Below, piece by piece: positions 1-8,891 of a stretch of DNA of 64,000 nucleotides. The translations under genes and the position numbers were made by a program. This DNA comes from Ruegeria atlantica (GTDB lineage: Bacteria; Pseudomonadota; Alphaproteobacteria; Rhodobacterales; Rhodobacteraceae). The first letter of the stretch is position 1. Each line of letters starts with the position of its first letter. The stretch spans positions 496,001 to 560,000 of the forward strand of contig NZ_WQCF01000001.1 in the NCBI RefSeq assembly GCF_013032455.1, read 5' to 3'. A model generated the notes under the pieces. It was not told where the DNA came from. It saw only the letters and a list, made by a program, of their open reading frames with translations, and did not search any database.

Positions 1-166
1 TCTCCGGCATAAGTACTCAACAGCGAATCTGTCTGTTATCGCTAACATCGCATCTCTATCAGATGAACGACATTAAGTCAGACGTTTCTCGGGATCGAAC
101 CCTCGTAATCTGCATCCCACATTGAAGCTGAACGCAACAATGTGATCAAGCGCTGCCCGTAGAAAC

Positions 167-195
167 AAAAAAGCCCGCCGAAACGACGGGCTTTT
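167..195 (-). terminator. Rho-independent terminator of rpoH
   Basis: An inverted repeat (AAAGCCCG with its complement CGGGCTTT) is bounded by A and T runs just past the rpoH stop codon. On the minus strand it reads as a GC stem followed by T residues. The A/T tracts on both sides could let it work in both directions. The 1-166 stretch to its left shows no gene I can support. Confidence 0.75.
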
Positions 196-214
196 CTAAA
201 TGTTTGAGCAATCC

Positions 215-1111
215 TCAGCCGGCGCTCAGCATGCCTTTTTCACGCGCCAGTTCGCGCATTTTCTTCTGCAGTTTTTCGAACGCGCGGACCTCGATCTGAC
301 GAATGCGTTCACGGCTGACATTGTACTGCGTGCTCAGTTCTTCCAGCGTAACAGGCTGATCCATTAACCGGCGCTGAGTCAGGATGTCCTTTTCCCGATC
401 ATTCAGAACGTCCAAAGCAGCGGCCAGAAGCTCACGCCGGGCGTCCAGCTCATCGCGGGCCTCGTAATCGCCCGCCTGATCCGCGTCTTCGTCCTCAAGC
501 CAGTCCTGCCACTGCATCGTGCCCTCGCCTTCGGACCCGACGGTCGCGTTCAGCGAGGCATCACCGCCGGACATACGGCGGTTCATGCTGATGACTTCTT
601 CCTCGGTCACACCCAGATCTTCGGCAATCTGCTTGACGTTCTCGGGGCGCAGGTCGCCTTCTTCCAGCGCACCGATACGAGCCTTGGCTTTGCGCAGATT
701 GAAGAACAGCTTTTTCTGCGCCGACGTAGTGCCCAGTTTGACCATGGACCACGACCGCAGAACATACTCCTGGATCGAGGCGCGAATCCACCACATCGCA
801 TAAGTTGCCAACCGGAAACCTTTTTCCGGGTCGAACTTTTTGACGGCCTGCATTAGCCCCACATTGGCCTCGGAAATCACCTCGGCCTGTGGCAAACCAT
901 AGCCGCGATAGCCCATCGCGATCTTGGCCGCCAATCGCAGATGCGAGGTGACCATTTTATGAGCCGCTTCAGTGTCTTGTTCCTCGACCCAGCGCTTGGC
1001 CAGCATGTACTCTTCTTCCGGTTCCAGCAGCGGAAACTTACGAATTTCCTGCATATAGCGGTTCAGTCCGCCTTCCGGCGTCGGCGCGGGGAGATTTGCG
1101 TAATTTGCCAT
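215..1111 (-). CDS. rpoH: RNA polymerase sigma-32 factor RpoH
   Basis: This is an alternative sigma factor of the heat-shock type that directs RNA polymerase to stress promoters. The 298-residue length is normal. Region 2 (about residues 50-125) contains the DPEKGFRLATYAMWWIR core-binding and -10 segment. The RpoH box is visible as QKKLFFNLRK at about 132-141, which separates RpoH from RpoD. Region 4.2 carries a helix-turn-helix (VSRERIRQIE) near the C terminus. It is a single gene with its own terminator, and rluD lies upstream in the same orientation after a 145-bp gap. Alphaproteobacteria often carry more than one rpoH; which paralogue this is cannot be told here. Confidence 0.95.
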   Translation of the reverse strand: MANYANLPAPTPEGGLNRYMQEIRKFPLLEPEEEYMLAKRWVEEQDTEAAHKMVTSHLRLAAKIAMGYRGYGLPQAEVISEANVGLMQAVKKFDPEKGFRLATYAMWWIRASIQEYVLRSWSMVKLGTTSAQKKLFFNLRKAKARIGALEEGDLRPENVKQIAEDLGVTEEEVISMNRRMSGGDASLNATVGSEGEGTMQWQDWLEDEDADQAGDYEARDELDARRELLAAALDVLNDREKDILTQRRLMDQPVTLEELSTQYNVSRERIRQIEVRAFEKLQKKMRELAREKGMLSAG

Positions 1112-1256
1112 GTTTCATGTCCCTCCGACAAATGTTTACGTCGTTAACATGGATATGGGAGGTCATCCCAACCCGTTCAAGAGGTACCGTTAACAGTTTG
1201 GGATTAACGACAGATAAAGGAAACCTAAGAAAGTGTTATTCACGTAACTTTGCGCA

Positions 1257-2291
1257 TTATGTCAGCGGCGCGCGCAGCTGATCAATGAGATTCTGCATGT
1301 CTTTGGGCAACTCAGCCTCAAACCGCAGATTTTCGCCAGTCACTGGATGTTCAAAGCCCAAAACAGCGGCGTGAAGCGCCTGCCGAGGGAAGGCGCGGAC
1401 CGCCTCGGCAGCAGCGGCGCTGAACGCCTTGGCGGCCAATTTGCGCTTGCCCCCATAGACCGGATCACCCACCAAACCATGCCCAGCATGTGCCATATGA
1501 ACGCGTATCTGATGTGTGCGCCCGGTCTCTAACCAACATTCGATCAACGCCAACCCTGCCGGAGAACCAAATGTCTCGACCAATCGAGCGCGCGTCACGG
1601 CATGGCGTCCACCGTGGAACAGAACTGCCTGCCTTTGCCGATCGGTCTTGTGGCGCGCCAGTTGTGTGGTCAGGCGCATAATATTGCCGGGCTCGAAGCT
1701 GACCCCTTTCACGCCGCGCAAACGCGGATCATTGGCATCGGGCACACCGTAGCAAATCGCGCGATAGTACCGTTCAACCGTGTGCGCCTCGAACTGCGCG
1801 GCAAGCCCGTGATGCGCTGCGTCCGATTTGGCTACCACCAGCAGGCCGCTGGTTTCCTTGTCGATGCGATGAACGATGCCTGGGCGCTTTACTCCACCCA
1901 CGCCGGACAGATCGTCACCGCAGTGATGCAGCAAAGCGTTCACCAGCGTCCCGTTTGGAGACCCCGGCGCAGGATGCACTACCATTCCAGCAGGCTTGTT
2001 GACGACGATCAGGTCGGCATCCTCGAAGACCACCTCCAACGGAATATCCTCGGGACCGATATGGCTGTCCTCGGCCTCGGCCACGGTGATAGACACCGAG
2101 TTTCCTTCGGCAACTTTGGCTTTGGGGTCGCGCGCCTCAGAGCCATTGACCAGTACGGCGCCCTCATCGATCAATTTGGCCAGTCGCGTGCGCGACAGGT
2201 TTTCCTCGGCTGGCACATCCCGCGAAAGCGCCTTATCAAGGCGTGGCGGCGGATCGGCCGCGATCTGAAATTCAATCTGACGGGTGCCCAT
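1257..2291 (-). CDS. rluD: 23S rRNA pseudouridine synthase RluD family
   Basis: Predicted to isomerise uridines in helix 69 of 23S rRNA. From the ATG at 2291 the protein is 344 residues. It has an N-terminal S4 RNA-binding domain (about 15-75) and a catalytic RluA-type domain with the HRIDKETSG motif, whose Asp is the catalytic residue. The longer open frame upstream (to 2441) lacks family similarity and overlaps the divergent gene, so I chose the internal ATG. This start codon shares the tetranucleotide CATG with the ATG of the divergent gene at 2290, leaving no room for a conventional intergenic promoter between them. Confidence 0.9.
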   Translation of the reverse strand: MGTRQIEFQIAADPPPRLDKALSRDVPAEENLSRTRLAKLIDEGAVLVNGSEARDPKAKVAEGNSVSITVAEAEDSHIGPEDIPLEVVFEDADLIVVNKPAGMVVHPAPGSPNGTLVNALLHHCGDDLSGVGGVKRPGIVHRIDKETSGLLVVAKSDAAHHGLAAQFEAHTVERYYRAICYGVPDANDPRLRGVKGVSFEPGNIMRLTTQLARHKTDRQRQAVLFHGGRHAVTRARLVETFGSPAGLALIECWLETGRTHQIRVHMAHAGHGLVGDPVYGGKRKLAAKAFSAAAAEAVRAFPRQALHAAVLGFEHPVTGENLRFEAELPKDMQNLIDQLRAPLT

Positions 2292-2595
2292 GACTGTCCC
2301 TTCCGAACCCCAAGAACCGCAGGAAACGCCACAGCTTCGTCTGCTGCGGAGGATGGTCATGTTACTGACCGCGGTGATGATTGGCGGGGTTCTAGTGACA
2401 TTCGCACTGATTGTCATCCGCTTAACGGACAGAACCCCCACCCTGCCTGATCAGGTCGAACTGCCCGACGGCGCAAAGGCACAGGCCGTGACCATCGGCA
2501 GCAACTGGTACGCGGTGGTGACGGATGACAATCGTATTCTGATCTTTGACAAGACAACTGGCCGCCAACGTCAGGAAATCAATATCGAACCCTGA
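2290..2595 (+). CDS. Small single-pass membrane protein (DUF6476-like)
   Basis: A protein of about 101 residues with one transmembrane helix (roughly 20-45), then a short soluble domain rich in beta-type residues (AVTIGSNWYAVVTDDNRILI). Its place divergent from rluD resembles a Rhodobacterales arrangement I associate with the DUF6476 group; that assignment is from memory. A GTG two codons upstream (2284) is an alternative start. It converges on the sulfotransferase-like gene with a 3-bp gap. Function unknown. Confidence 0.7.
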   Translation: MTVPSEPQEPQETPQLRLLRRMVMLLTAVMIGGVLVTFALIVIRLTDRTPTLPDQVELPDGAKAQAVTIGSNWYAVVTDDNRILIFDKTTGRQRQEINIEP

Positions 2596-2598
2596 CGG

Positions 2599-3582
2599 CT
2601 AGTTTTCCAATGCCATGCGAAACACGATTTCCGAGGCTTGGCGCAAAGCGTCGTATTCCTCAGGCGTGTCTCGGCGGAATTTCTGATCGGTTTCATTCAG
2701 CTCAACCGGGTGAAACAACTGAGGTCGGTCAGGGAAGAATTCCCTCTGAAAAGCAACATCTTCCTTGGCAAGACATTCATCCAGCCAAACCCGTTCTTCC
2801 GGTTCCAGAACATCGTACTTCCTGACCATCACCGGGTGATCAACCACGCGCCGCCGCAACTGTCTGCTTTCTTTGCGCCCTATAGCGCGCGAAACGATCC
2901 CGAAAGCTTCGCTGGCAGCACGCGACTGCGATGGGTTCGAAGGCCGATCGACCACCCCGCCGGAAGGCAGCGACACGCCAATGCGCGACATGAAATCATC
3001 GACAATGTGCCCTTCCACCATCTGCGACCGGTCATAGAGCAGCGGCACAACCGTGACACCTGAAAAGGCCTGCCGGATTTGATCCAATTTAGCTGCATAG
3101 GACAGAATAGCCGGATTTTCCTTGATCTTCGCCAGCCTGTCTTGGACATATTCAGATGCACCGCTCCACAGCCGCCCGTTCTTGGCGCGCTGCTTGTAAT
3201 CAGCCTCGAAAAAGTCTGAATATCGGCGGCAATAAAAGGTAATCCTCAACTCGCGCGATGGGATCTCGGCAAAAACTTGCGCCAGCTTTGTAAGATCACA
3301 GGTATAGAACATTTCCGAAGAAACCAGGCAGGTCTGATCCTGATGGGCCTCATACTCTTCAGCCATCAACACGCGAAACGCATCCATCGGCTCATTGCTC
3401 TGGTTCATGTGAAAAGCGATGAGGTTGTGGCTGATGGTGGGGCGTCCGCCACTTTCCAGACGGCGGCGACCTGCCTCCATATAGTGCAAGCCAACTTCCG
3501 CAAGCGGATCTTTGTTCTGACGCACATAGCCCTGCAACGCAGTCGAGCCGGTCTTGGGCATACCCATATGCAGCCAAAGCAT
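2599..3582 (-). CDS. Sulfotransferase-like protein
   Basis: 327 residues. The N-terminal GMPKTGSTALQ (7-17) is a typical 5'-phosphosulfate-binding loop of PAPS-dependent sulfotransferases. The likely reaction is transfer of sulfate from PAPS to a carbohydrate or other surface acceptor. The start at 3582 has GGAGG six bases upstream. It is the last gene of a minus-strand cluster with two glycosyltransferases and a fucosyltransferase-like protein, which suggests modification of an exported glycan. The acceptor cannot be named. The family is broad and the 3'-phosphate-binding motif is less clear, so enzymatic activity is inferred. Confidence 0.7.
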   Translation of the reverse strand: MLWLHMGMPKTGSTALQGYVRQNKDPLAEVGLHYMEAGRRRLESGGRPTISHNLIAFHMNQSNEPMDAFRVLMAEEYEAHQDQTCLVSSEMFYTCDLTKLAQVFAEIPSRELRITFYCRRYSDFFEADYKQRAKNGRLWSGASEYVQDRLAKIKENPAILSYAAKLDQIRQAFSGVTVVPLLYDRSQMVEGHIVDDFMSRIGVSLPSGGVVDRPSNPSQSRAASEAFGIVSRAIGRKESRQLRRRVVDHPVMVRKYDVLEPEERVWLDECLAKEDVAFQREFFPDRPQLFHPVELNETDQKFRRDTPEEYDALRQASEIVFRMALEN

Positions 3583-3613
3583 CAGATGCCTCCTATTTCA
3601 GATTTGACCACGC

Positions 3614-4612
3614 TCATGCCTGCTGACTGGCCGCAAATTCCGCCGTCATCTGTTGCATCAGCTCCTGCATTTCGGGTTGTTCACGAAGTTCAGCAATCCT
3701 CTGCCGGTGCAGGTCGCAGGTCATATGGTGCAACCGGGCTGTTTCGGCGTCTGACAGCATCTCGTAGTAATACTCGCGCTTGCGGTTAAGAACCGCATCG
3801 ATCGACCCATCTTCTTCGGCGTTGTGGTTCATCATGTTCCAGTAATCCATGCCGAGGCTTTCACCCAAGTGATGAGCCCGCCCACGCATTTTCTTGACCA
3901 GATAACTTTCGCAGGATTTCAGGGCGTAATGGTTGATCTGTACAAGATCATAACCGACGGAATCCCGCGCTGATCGCCAACTGCTGGTAAAGTACCGTTC
4001 TGGCATTAATTGACCCGAACCGTTGTACCAATGGCACTCTGCCATTGTCTCGACAGTCGGGCGCTTCGGCCTGTGCACGCCCAACGTTCCCCAAAGCTCG
4101 CGTTGAAACATGGTCTTGAAGCCCCAGGCCTGTGGCGGGCGAAAGATTCTAAGTGGTGCCGCGTGCCGGAATTGATCCGACAAGAACCGGTCTTCATATC
4201 GGACAACACCCGCGTTTCCGAACAAGCGCCACGTCATCGAGATCATTTTCGCGTCCGGCACAGCTTCGGTCAGTGCCCGCAGAGTATGATCGCCGGTTTT
4301 GACGTTGATATGCTCATCTGCGTCAATCACGATTACCCAGTCCTGCGGCCGCGCGACCTCCATCTTCAGGAATTTCTTGTAGGCACGCTTTTGCGGGCTG
4401 CTCTGGCGGCGCGAATTATTGTCGACATGGATTAGGATACCCTGGTCACTCAGCCGTTGCAGCAATGCGTCGGTGCCGTCAGAACAGTCATTGGTCATCA
4501 CGACCATCTGGTCGATACCAATTGCCCGGTTATGCGCCACCCACTCAAGCACAAAGGGGCCCTCATTTTTCATCGGGGTCACGCTGATGTAACGGGGGTC
4601 CTGATCAGACAC
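3614..4612 (-). CDS. Glycosyltransferase family 2-like protein (Glyco_tranf_2_4 type)
   Basis: 332 residues from a GTG with GAGG about ten bases upstream. The N-terminal MKNEGPFVLEWVAHNRAIG signature is characteristic of this soluble glycosyltransferase group, and an acidic DADE (97-100) supplies the expected metal/nucleotide-sugar site. There are no transmembrane segments. It is a paralogue of the gene at 7675-8658, sharing the same N-terminal motif and layout. It likely adds a sugar to a surface polymer together with its neighbours. Donor and acceptor unknown. Confidence 0.8.
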   Translation of the reverse strand: MSDQDPRYISVTPMKNEGPFVLEWVAHNRAIGIDQMVVMTNDCSDGTDALLQRLSDQGILIHVDNNSRRQSSPQKRAYKKFLKMEVARPQDWVIVIDADEHINVKTGDHTLRALTEAVPDAKMISMTWRLFGNAGVVRYEDRFLSDQFRHAAPLRIFRPPQAWGFKTMFQRELWGTLGVHRPKRPTVETMAECHWYNGSGQLMPERYFTSSWRSARDSVGYDLVQINHYALKSCESYLVKKMRGRAHHLGESLGMDYWNMMNHNAEEDGSIDAVLNRKREYYYEMLSDAETARLHHMTCDLHRQRIAELREQPEMQELMQQMTAEFAASQQA

Positions 4613-4745
4613 GTTCTAACCTCATGCTGTGCCGATTATTTTTCCGGCGTCCGAAACGTCACGGCATTGCTCGGACCGCACCACAGGACTACTGGCCCTT
4701 GCCTCAAAGGGCAATCCACAGTCATTTCGAACGCTCGCGTCATTT

Positions 4746-6737
4746 TCATTCCGTACGCGCCAATTGGTTTGCGAAGCGCTTATACGGCGGAAATAGATCG
4801 CGCGCCTTTTGCAAATAAGGCCTTGCCTTTCCTTTGTCTCCCCGTCGCAAGTAAATTTGCCCGGCCTCACCCTGAATGGCGGGCGTGCTCTCATCTAAGT
4901 CCGCAGCCTGAAAAATCTGGTTCTGCCCTTGCTCGACTGCATTGTTTCTTTCCAGAAACTTTCCCATAGCGTAAACTAGAAACGGGTTGCCTGGGTCACA
5001 GGCCAAAGCCTCGGCCATCGCCATCCGCGCGCGTGACAGATCCCCATCCGCCTCATACAAATTGGACAGCCGCTTATGAAAAAGAGGGGATTCCGGCCAT
5101 GCAGAGACAATCTTTCGCGTGATATCAATCCCCTGCGAAAGGCAGGATGCATCCAAGCGCCAGTTCACCATTGCCTGAGCAGAAGTCACCCCCGGATCAT
5201 CGTCCTCAATACTTATCAGGTTGCGGATGTTTTCCTGCAGCCCTTCTAAACGGGAGCGATCATCAAATAATCTGCGGGCCTTTTGATCCAAGGACAAATC
5301 AGACCAATCCATCAGAACAAAGTCAAAATTGCACGGCTGCCGGACCAACACTTTGTGCTGCACCAGATACAGGCTGTTGAAAGGGGGAAAGCGACGTCGG
5401 CGCAGCTCTCGCTGCAGACGCCAGTCCGTTGGCGGGAAAAGCCGTGCAGATACCTGATCACGGTACAGCATGCGCGAGCCAAGAACAACGACATCCGGGC
5501 GCAGTGGCTTTGCCCAAAAGGCGCGCGCCAAGTATCGGCTGGCCGACCAGCGTTTCTTTTGAGCCCCCAAACTGGCGGCCCGGACGGCTAACAGAACGGC
5601 ATAATCCTCGGGCCAAAGATCGGGATTCTCCAACCCTATCTTCGCCAATCCTTCGCTTTCTTTCCACTTTGAAAGGTAAAAGCAGTTCAATGCCTGCAAC
5701 AGCGGCATAAACGCATTATCTGCCTTTTCCTGCAGGATCGGCTGGGCCAATTCATAGGCTTGCTCAATCTGATCCTGCGCACACAAGTATTGAGCGGCCT
5801 TGGCATAGATATGCGCCGCTTCAGAGACATTTAGGAAAGCCCCTGGCCCTTTTGCTACACGATCAATCACGCGGTCATTTGCCGATGAAATCTCATGTTC
5901 AGTCAGGACATCCTTGAAAACCAATCTTTGCCGCCCTGAAATCCGCGCGGCCGCCATTGAAAAAGCCGAAATAAATGGCGCGATCACATGATCGGCCCGT
6001 GACATCGTGAAAAGCTCAAGAAAGTCGCGTTGCGCGCGTGTCATGCCAGAAACATCCGCAATATCCGACATCTGCAGCAAGTGAGGGTATCGTTGCTGAA
6101 AACTGGCGATCAGTTCGGGCTGATCGGAAAACATGATGGCCGTTTGCCCGGTGGTTTTATCCAGATGGGCCTCGTACAGTTCCTCGGGCTCGATTTTGGC
6201 GGGCCAGGTCGTGTGTTTCCATGGCAACCCGTTCAAGATGTCGCCGCGCCGGATGTGATAGGCCGACACCCCTTGCCCAGACAACTTAGCGTCCGCACGA
6301 CCCATAATGGCGCGAATTTCGCTGGTGAACCCAATCTGATGAATGAAATCCCTGTATCTCGGCCGGATTGCCTCGATATCTTCCCAGGGGAAGGCCAAAA
6401 CCTCGAACCCTTCCTCAACCAGAACCGAGCGTCCCGATTTCAGATGCGCAAGCAGACGGTCCGGCGATTGATCGCCCTGAAACGCCCAGATCGGCAACGC
6501 TGTCTTATTTAACTTCTCAAACTCTTTGCCATTGAGGAAATGCGCATCCATCCAGCCCTGATCAAACAGTTCCTGCGGGTGATCCAGTTCCGGTGCATCC
6601 GATCCCTGCGGGAACCAGTTCACTTTGTAGGTTGTGCCAAAATCCTCGGCCAGACGAATGCAGGTCAGCATCATCAACAGACGCGCGCCCATGCGGTCCT
6701 TGCGTTGACCGATGAACACACCCTTTGCCGACGTCAT
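4746..6737 (-). CDS. Fucosyltransferase-like domain fused to TPR region
   Basis: 663 residues. The N-terminal part contains YHIRRGD (160-166), resembling the HxRRGD GDP-binding motif of NodZ/O-fucosyltransferase-type GT-B enzymes. The C-terminal 100 or so residues carry tetratricopeptide-like helical repeats (for example the EALACDPGNPFLVYAMGKFLE stretch seen in part near 575-595). The middle (about 300-540) is helical and unassigned. Its start overlaps the preceding gene by ATGA, so translation is probably coupled. Likely role is a sugar transfer in surface glycan synthesis with the TPRs mediating assembly. The fucosyltransferase call rests mainly on one motif. Confidence 0.55.
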   Translation of the reverse strand: MTSAKGVFIGQRKDRMGARLLMMLTCIRLAEDFGTTYKVNWFPQGSDAPELDHPQELFDQGWMDAHFLNGKEFEKLNKTALPIWAFQGDQSPDRLLAHLKSGRSVLVEEGFEVLAFPWEDIEAIRPRYRDFIHQIGFTSEIRAIMGRADAKLSGQGVSAYHIRRGDILNGLPWKHTTWPAKIEPEELYEAHLDKTTGQTAIMFSDQPELIASFQQRYPHLLQMSDIADVSGMTRAQRDFLELFTMSRADHVIAPFISAFSMAAARISGRQRLVFKDVLTEHEISSANDRVIDRVAKGPGAFLNVSEAAHIYAKAAQYLCAQDQIEQAYELAQPILQEKADNAFMPLLQALNCFYLSKWKESEGLAKIGLENPDLWPEDYAVLLAVRAASLGAQKKRWSASRYLARAFWAKPLRPDVVVLGSRMLYRDQVSARLFPPTDWRLQRELRRRRFPPFNSLYLVQHKVLVRQPCNFDFVLMDWSDLSLDQKARRLFDDRSRLEGLQENIRNLISIEDDDPGVTSAQAMVNWRLDASCLSQGIDITRKIVSAWPESPLFHKRLSNLYEADGDLSRARMAMAEALACDPGNPFLVYAMGKFLERNNAVEQGQNQIFQAADLDESTPAIQGEAGQIYLRRGDKGKARPYLQKARDLFPPYKRFANQLARTE

Positions 6738-7669
6738 GAGGCCCCCTCGGTCATCGCGGCACGACGCAACACACGAAAACGTCGGCGAGCCTGCTGTACC
6801 AGTTGAGGGTGACGTTCCTCTGCCTGCGCCTCAATCGCGCGCATGACCATTGGCAAGCGACGCCGGGCGCGCATCATTCTATAAAACTCATCCGGCTCGA
6901 GTGACCCGTTCATCGCTTTTTGCATAACCGGCTTTAGAATATCGAGCTTTCTCAACATCGGCGCTGCAAAATGGTTCGAAAACCAAGTTTTCAGCAAGAC
7001 CACATTCTCGCCCTGTAGCCGGGTGACTTGTCGCCGGTCGAGGTCAAAGAACGGGTCGTAAAACACGTAAGCCCTACCCGCCTGCTTTACCGTCTGCGCG
7101 GCGTCGCTAAATGGCAGATCCCAGTCCTGCACCTGGCCAAAACGGTATCGGGTCTCCCAAGGCACCAGGCGTTCATCAAGCGTGGTCTGCGGGTTGAATG
7201 CGACCACATTCGCACCGGGCATCAGTTCAGAAAAGGCCAGTGCGCCAAAGCCGCCCATCGAAGCGCCTGCAAAGACAACCTGTTCAAACCGTTCGAAAAA
7301 ACCTTCGGCTGCACGGTTCTTGAAATACGAGATGATCTCAGGGTCGCGGTACCACGCCTTGGTGCGTGCAAAGACCCCCATATGAGACCAGCCTTCATCG
7401 CGGAAGAATTTCCACCCCCACGGCTCACGTGCAAAGGACAGGTCATTGGCGTTGGCGATATTGTCAAAGCTGACAACCAACTGCGACGCCGAGCGTTGGT
7501 GGAACAGCACTGAATGCCGCTCAAGCTTTTGCAGGAAGCCTGCCCCATCCCCGCCGGGATAAAGTTCCACAAACCAAGGCGGTGCTGGGTCGGTCAGAAT
7601 ACGCTCATACCCCGTCTTGCGATCGGGGTGTTCGGGTTGGAGCTGCTCTTTCGAAAGGTCGTCTGCCAT
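6734..7669 (-). CDS. Alpha/beta-hydrolase-fold protein of the glycan cluster
   Basis: 311 residues. A nucleophile elbow GASMGG (Ser about 137) follows a hydrophobic strand (QVVFA), typical of serine hydrolases of the alpha/beta fold, and a late His (SNHF) could complete a triad. The C terminus is Arg-rich and helical. It overlaps the next gene by four bases and lies five bases after the upstream glycosyltransferase, so it belongs to the same transcript. It may deacylate or hydrolyse a glycan intermediate. The substrate is not predictable and a non-catalytic role is possible. Confidence 0.5.
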   Translation of the reverse strand: MADDLSKEQLQPEHPDRKTGYERILTDPAPPWFVELYPGGDGAGFLQKLERHSVLFHQRSASQLVVSFDNIANANDLSFAREPWGWKFFRDEGWSHMGVFARTKAWYRDPEIISYFKNRAAEGFFERFEQVVFAGASMGGFGALAFSELMPGANVVAFNPQTTLDERLVPWETRYRFGQVQDWDLPFSDAAQTVKQAGRAYVFYDPFFDLDRRQVTRLQGENVVLLKTWFSNHFAAPMLRKLDILKPVMQKAMNGSLEPDEFYRMMRARRRLPMVMRAIEAQAEERHPQLVQQARRRFRVLRRAAMTEGAS

Positions 7670-7674
7670 GATTA

Positions 7675-8658
7675 TCAGATGAGATTATCCGCCAGCCACA
7701 TCCGAAAATCCACCCAATCCGGCCGCATCTTGATCTCGGCGATCTTGGCCCGGTGCCAATCGCAGGCTTGCGCGTGCAGTTTGTCTAGTTTCGGATCAGC
7801 CTTCAGCTCGGCCAACAAGGGCGCTGCCCGCTGCGCCATCGGCCGAATTGATTGATCATTTTCCTTATTGGCGTTCATGTCTTGCCAGTAGGACTGCCCC
7901 TGATCCACCTTGATATGATTGGTCCGCCCACGGTCTCGCTTGATCAGAAAACCATCCAGCGACCGAACAGAATAATGGTGCAATCGCCCGAGAGAATGGT
8001 CGAACTCCCGCCAGGCACGCCACCCTACTTTTTCAGCCGGGAAAAGCTTGCCCCCGGCATCGGACCATGCGACCTCGCTCTCTTTACCTTCGTCGATCCC
8101 TTTTGGGCGGTGGGGCCCAAACCGTGTGAACTTTCCATTGTTGCGGAACAGCGTCTTCAAACCGTAGGCCCGCCCTGAATGATAGGGAAATTCCTGATCA
8201 CCCATCGCAAAAGCCTCAGTCACGGGTTTGTCTTCAAAACTGATATTTCCGGAACTGCCAAACAGCTTCCAAGCGAAAGAGATCGCGTCCACTTGCTGAC
8301 CCGCACGGCGCTCGACCTCATCAATCAACGTACCAAAGCTGTTGTCACCATGGCGAATGTTCCAGAATTCATCCACATCCAGACACAATAGCCAATCGGC
8401 CTCTTTCACCTTGGGCTGTCGCCGGGCGCGGCGCAGCATCTGATGCTGGGGATTGCCGCCTTCCTTCACCTCGTTCGAGACATGGGTGGCCAACCCCAGT
8501 TCCTGCAATCTGAAGGCGATCTCATCCGTGCCGTCTTCACAATCGTTGGTGAAGATCACAAAATGATCGATCCCAAGCGTCTTATGAAACGCGACCCACT
8601 CAAGCATGTAGGGGCCTTCGTTCTTCATTGTGGTGAATACGGTAATGGCCTGAGACAT
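7675..8658 (-). CDS. Glycosyltransferase family 2-like protein, first gene of the cluster
   Basis: 327 residues from the ATG at 8658, preceded by GGGAAG. An upstream frame to 8739 is open but has no family features. It shares MKNEGPYMLEWVAF with the paralogue at 3614-4612 and has LDVDEF (93-98) as the acidic site. No membrane helices. As first gene of the minus-strand operon running to 2599, it is probably transcribed from the 233-bp divergent gap shared with the SLC13-type permease gene. Sugar specificity unknown. Confidence 0.8.
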   Translation of the reverse strand: MSQAITVFTTMKNEGPYMLEWVAFHKTLGIDHFVIFTNDCEDGTDEIAFRLQELGLATHVSNEVKEGGNPQHQMLRRARRQPKVKEADWLLCLDVDEFWNIRHGDNSFGTLIDEVERRAGQQVDAISFAWKLFGSSGNISFEDKPVTEAFAMGDQEFPYHSGRAYGLKTLFRNNGKFTRFGPHRPKGIDEGKESEVAWSDAGGKLFPAEKVGWRAWREFDHSLGRLHHYSVRSLDGFLIKRDRGRTNHIKVDQGQSYWQDMNANKENDQSIRPMAQRAAPLLAELKADPKLDKLHAQACDWHRAKIAEIKMRPDWVDFRMWLADNLI

Positions 8659-8891
8659 CAACACTTCCCGACTAACGTTGCCTCTCGTCATACACAACAC
8701 GACGAGCATGGGCGAGACAGGAAATCGTGAGATTAGCAATCCAGCGTAAACTGGTGCAAATCACCCCATGCCAAGGCGGGTCCAAAGCCCTGCAACCCTC
8801 CTGTCCAGAGGTTTCCAAAAACCATGACAAGTTGCTGAAAATCGCCTAGGAATAAGAGTTACGCTCTCGACAAAAGGAACCAGGTGACCGC

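Noticed and set aside
85..110. GTTCGA-containing stretch resembling a tRNA T arm
   Set aside because: The flanking bases do not form a five-base-pair stem and no acceptor or anticodon arm is present.
1602..2450. 282-codon plus-strand frame over rluD
   Set aside because: It is antisense to the clear RluD gene, has no family features and no good start.
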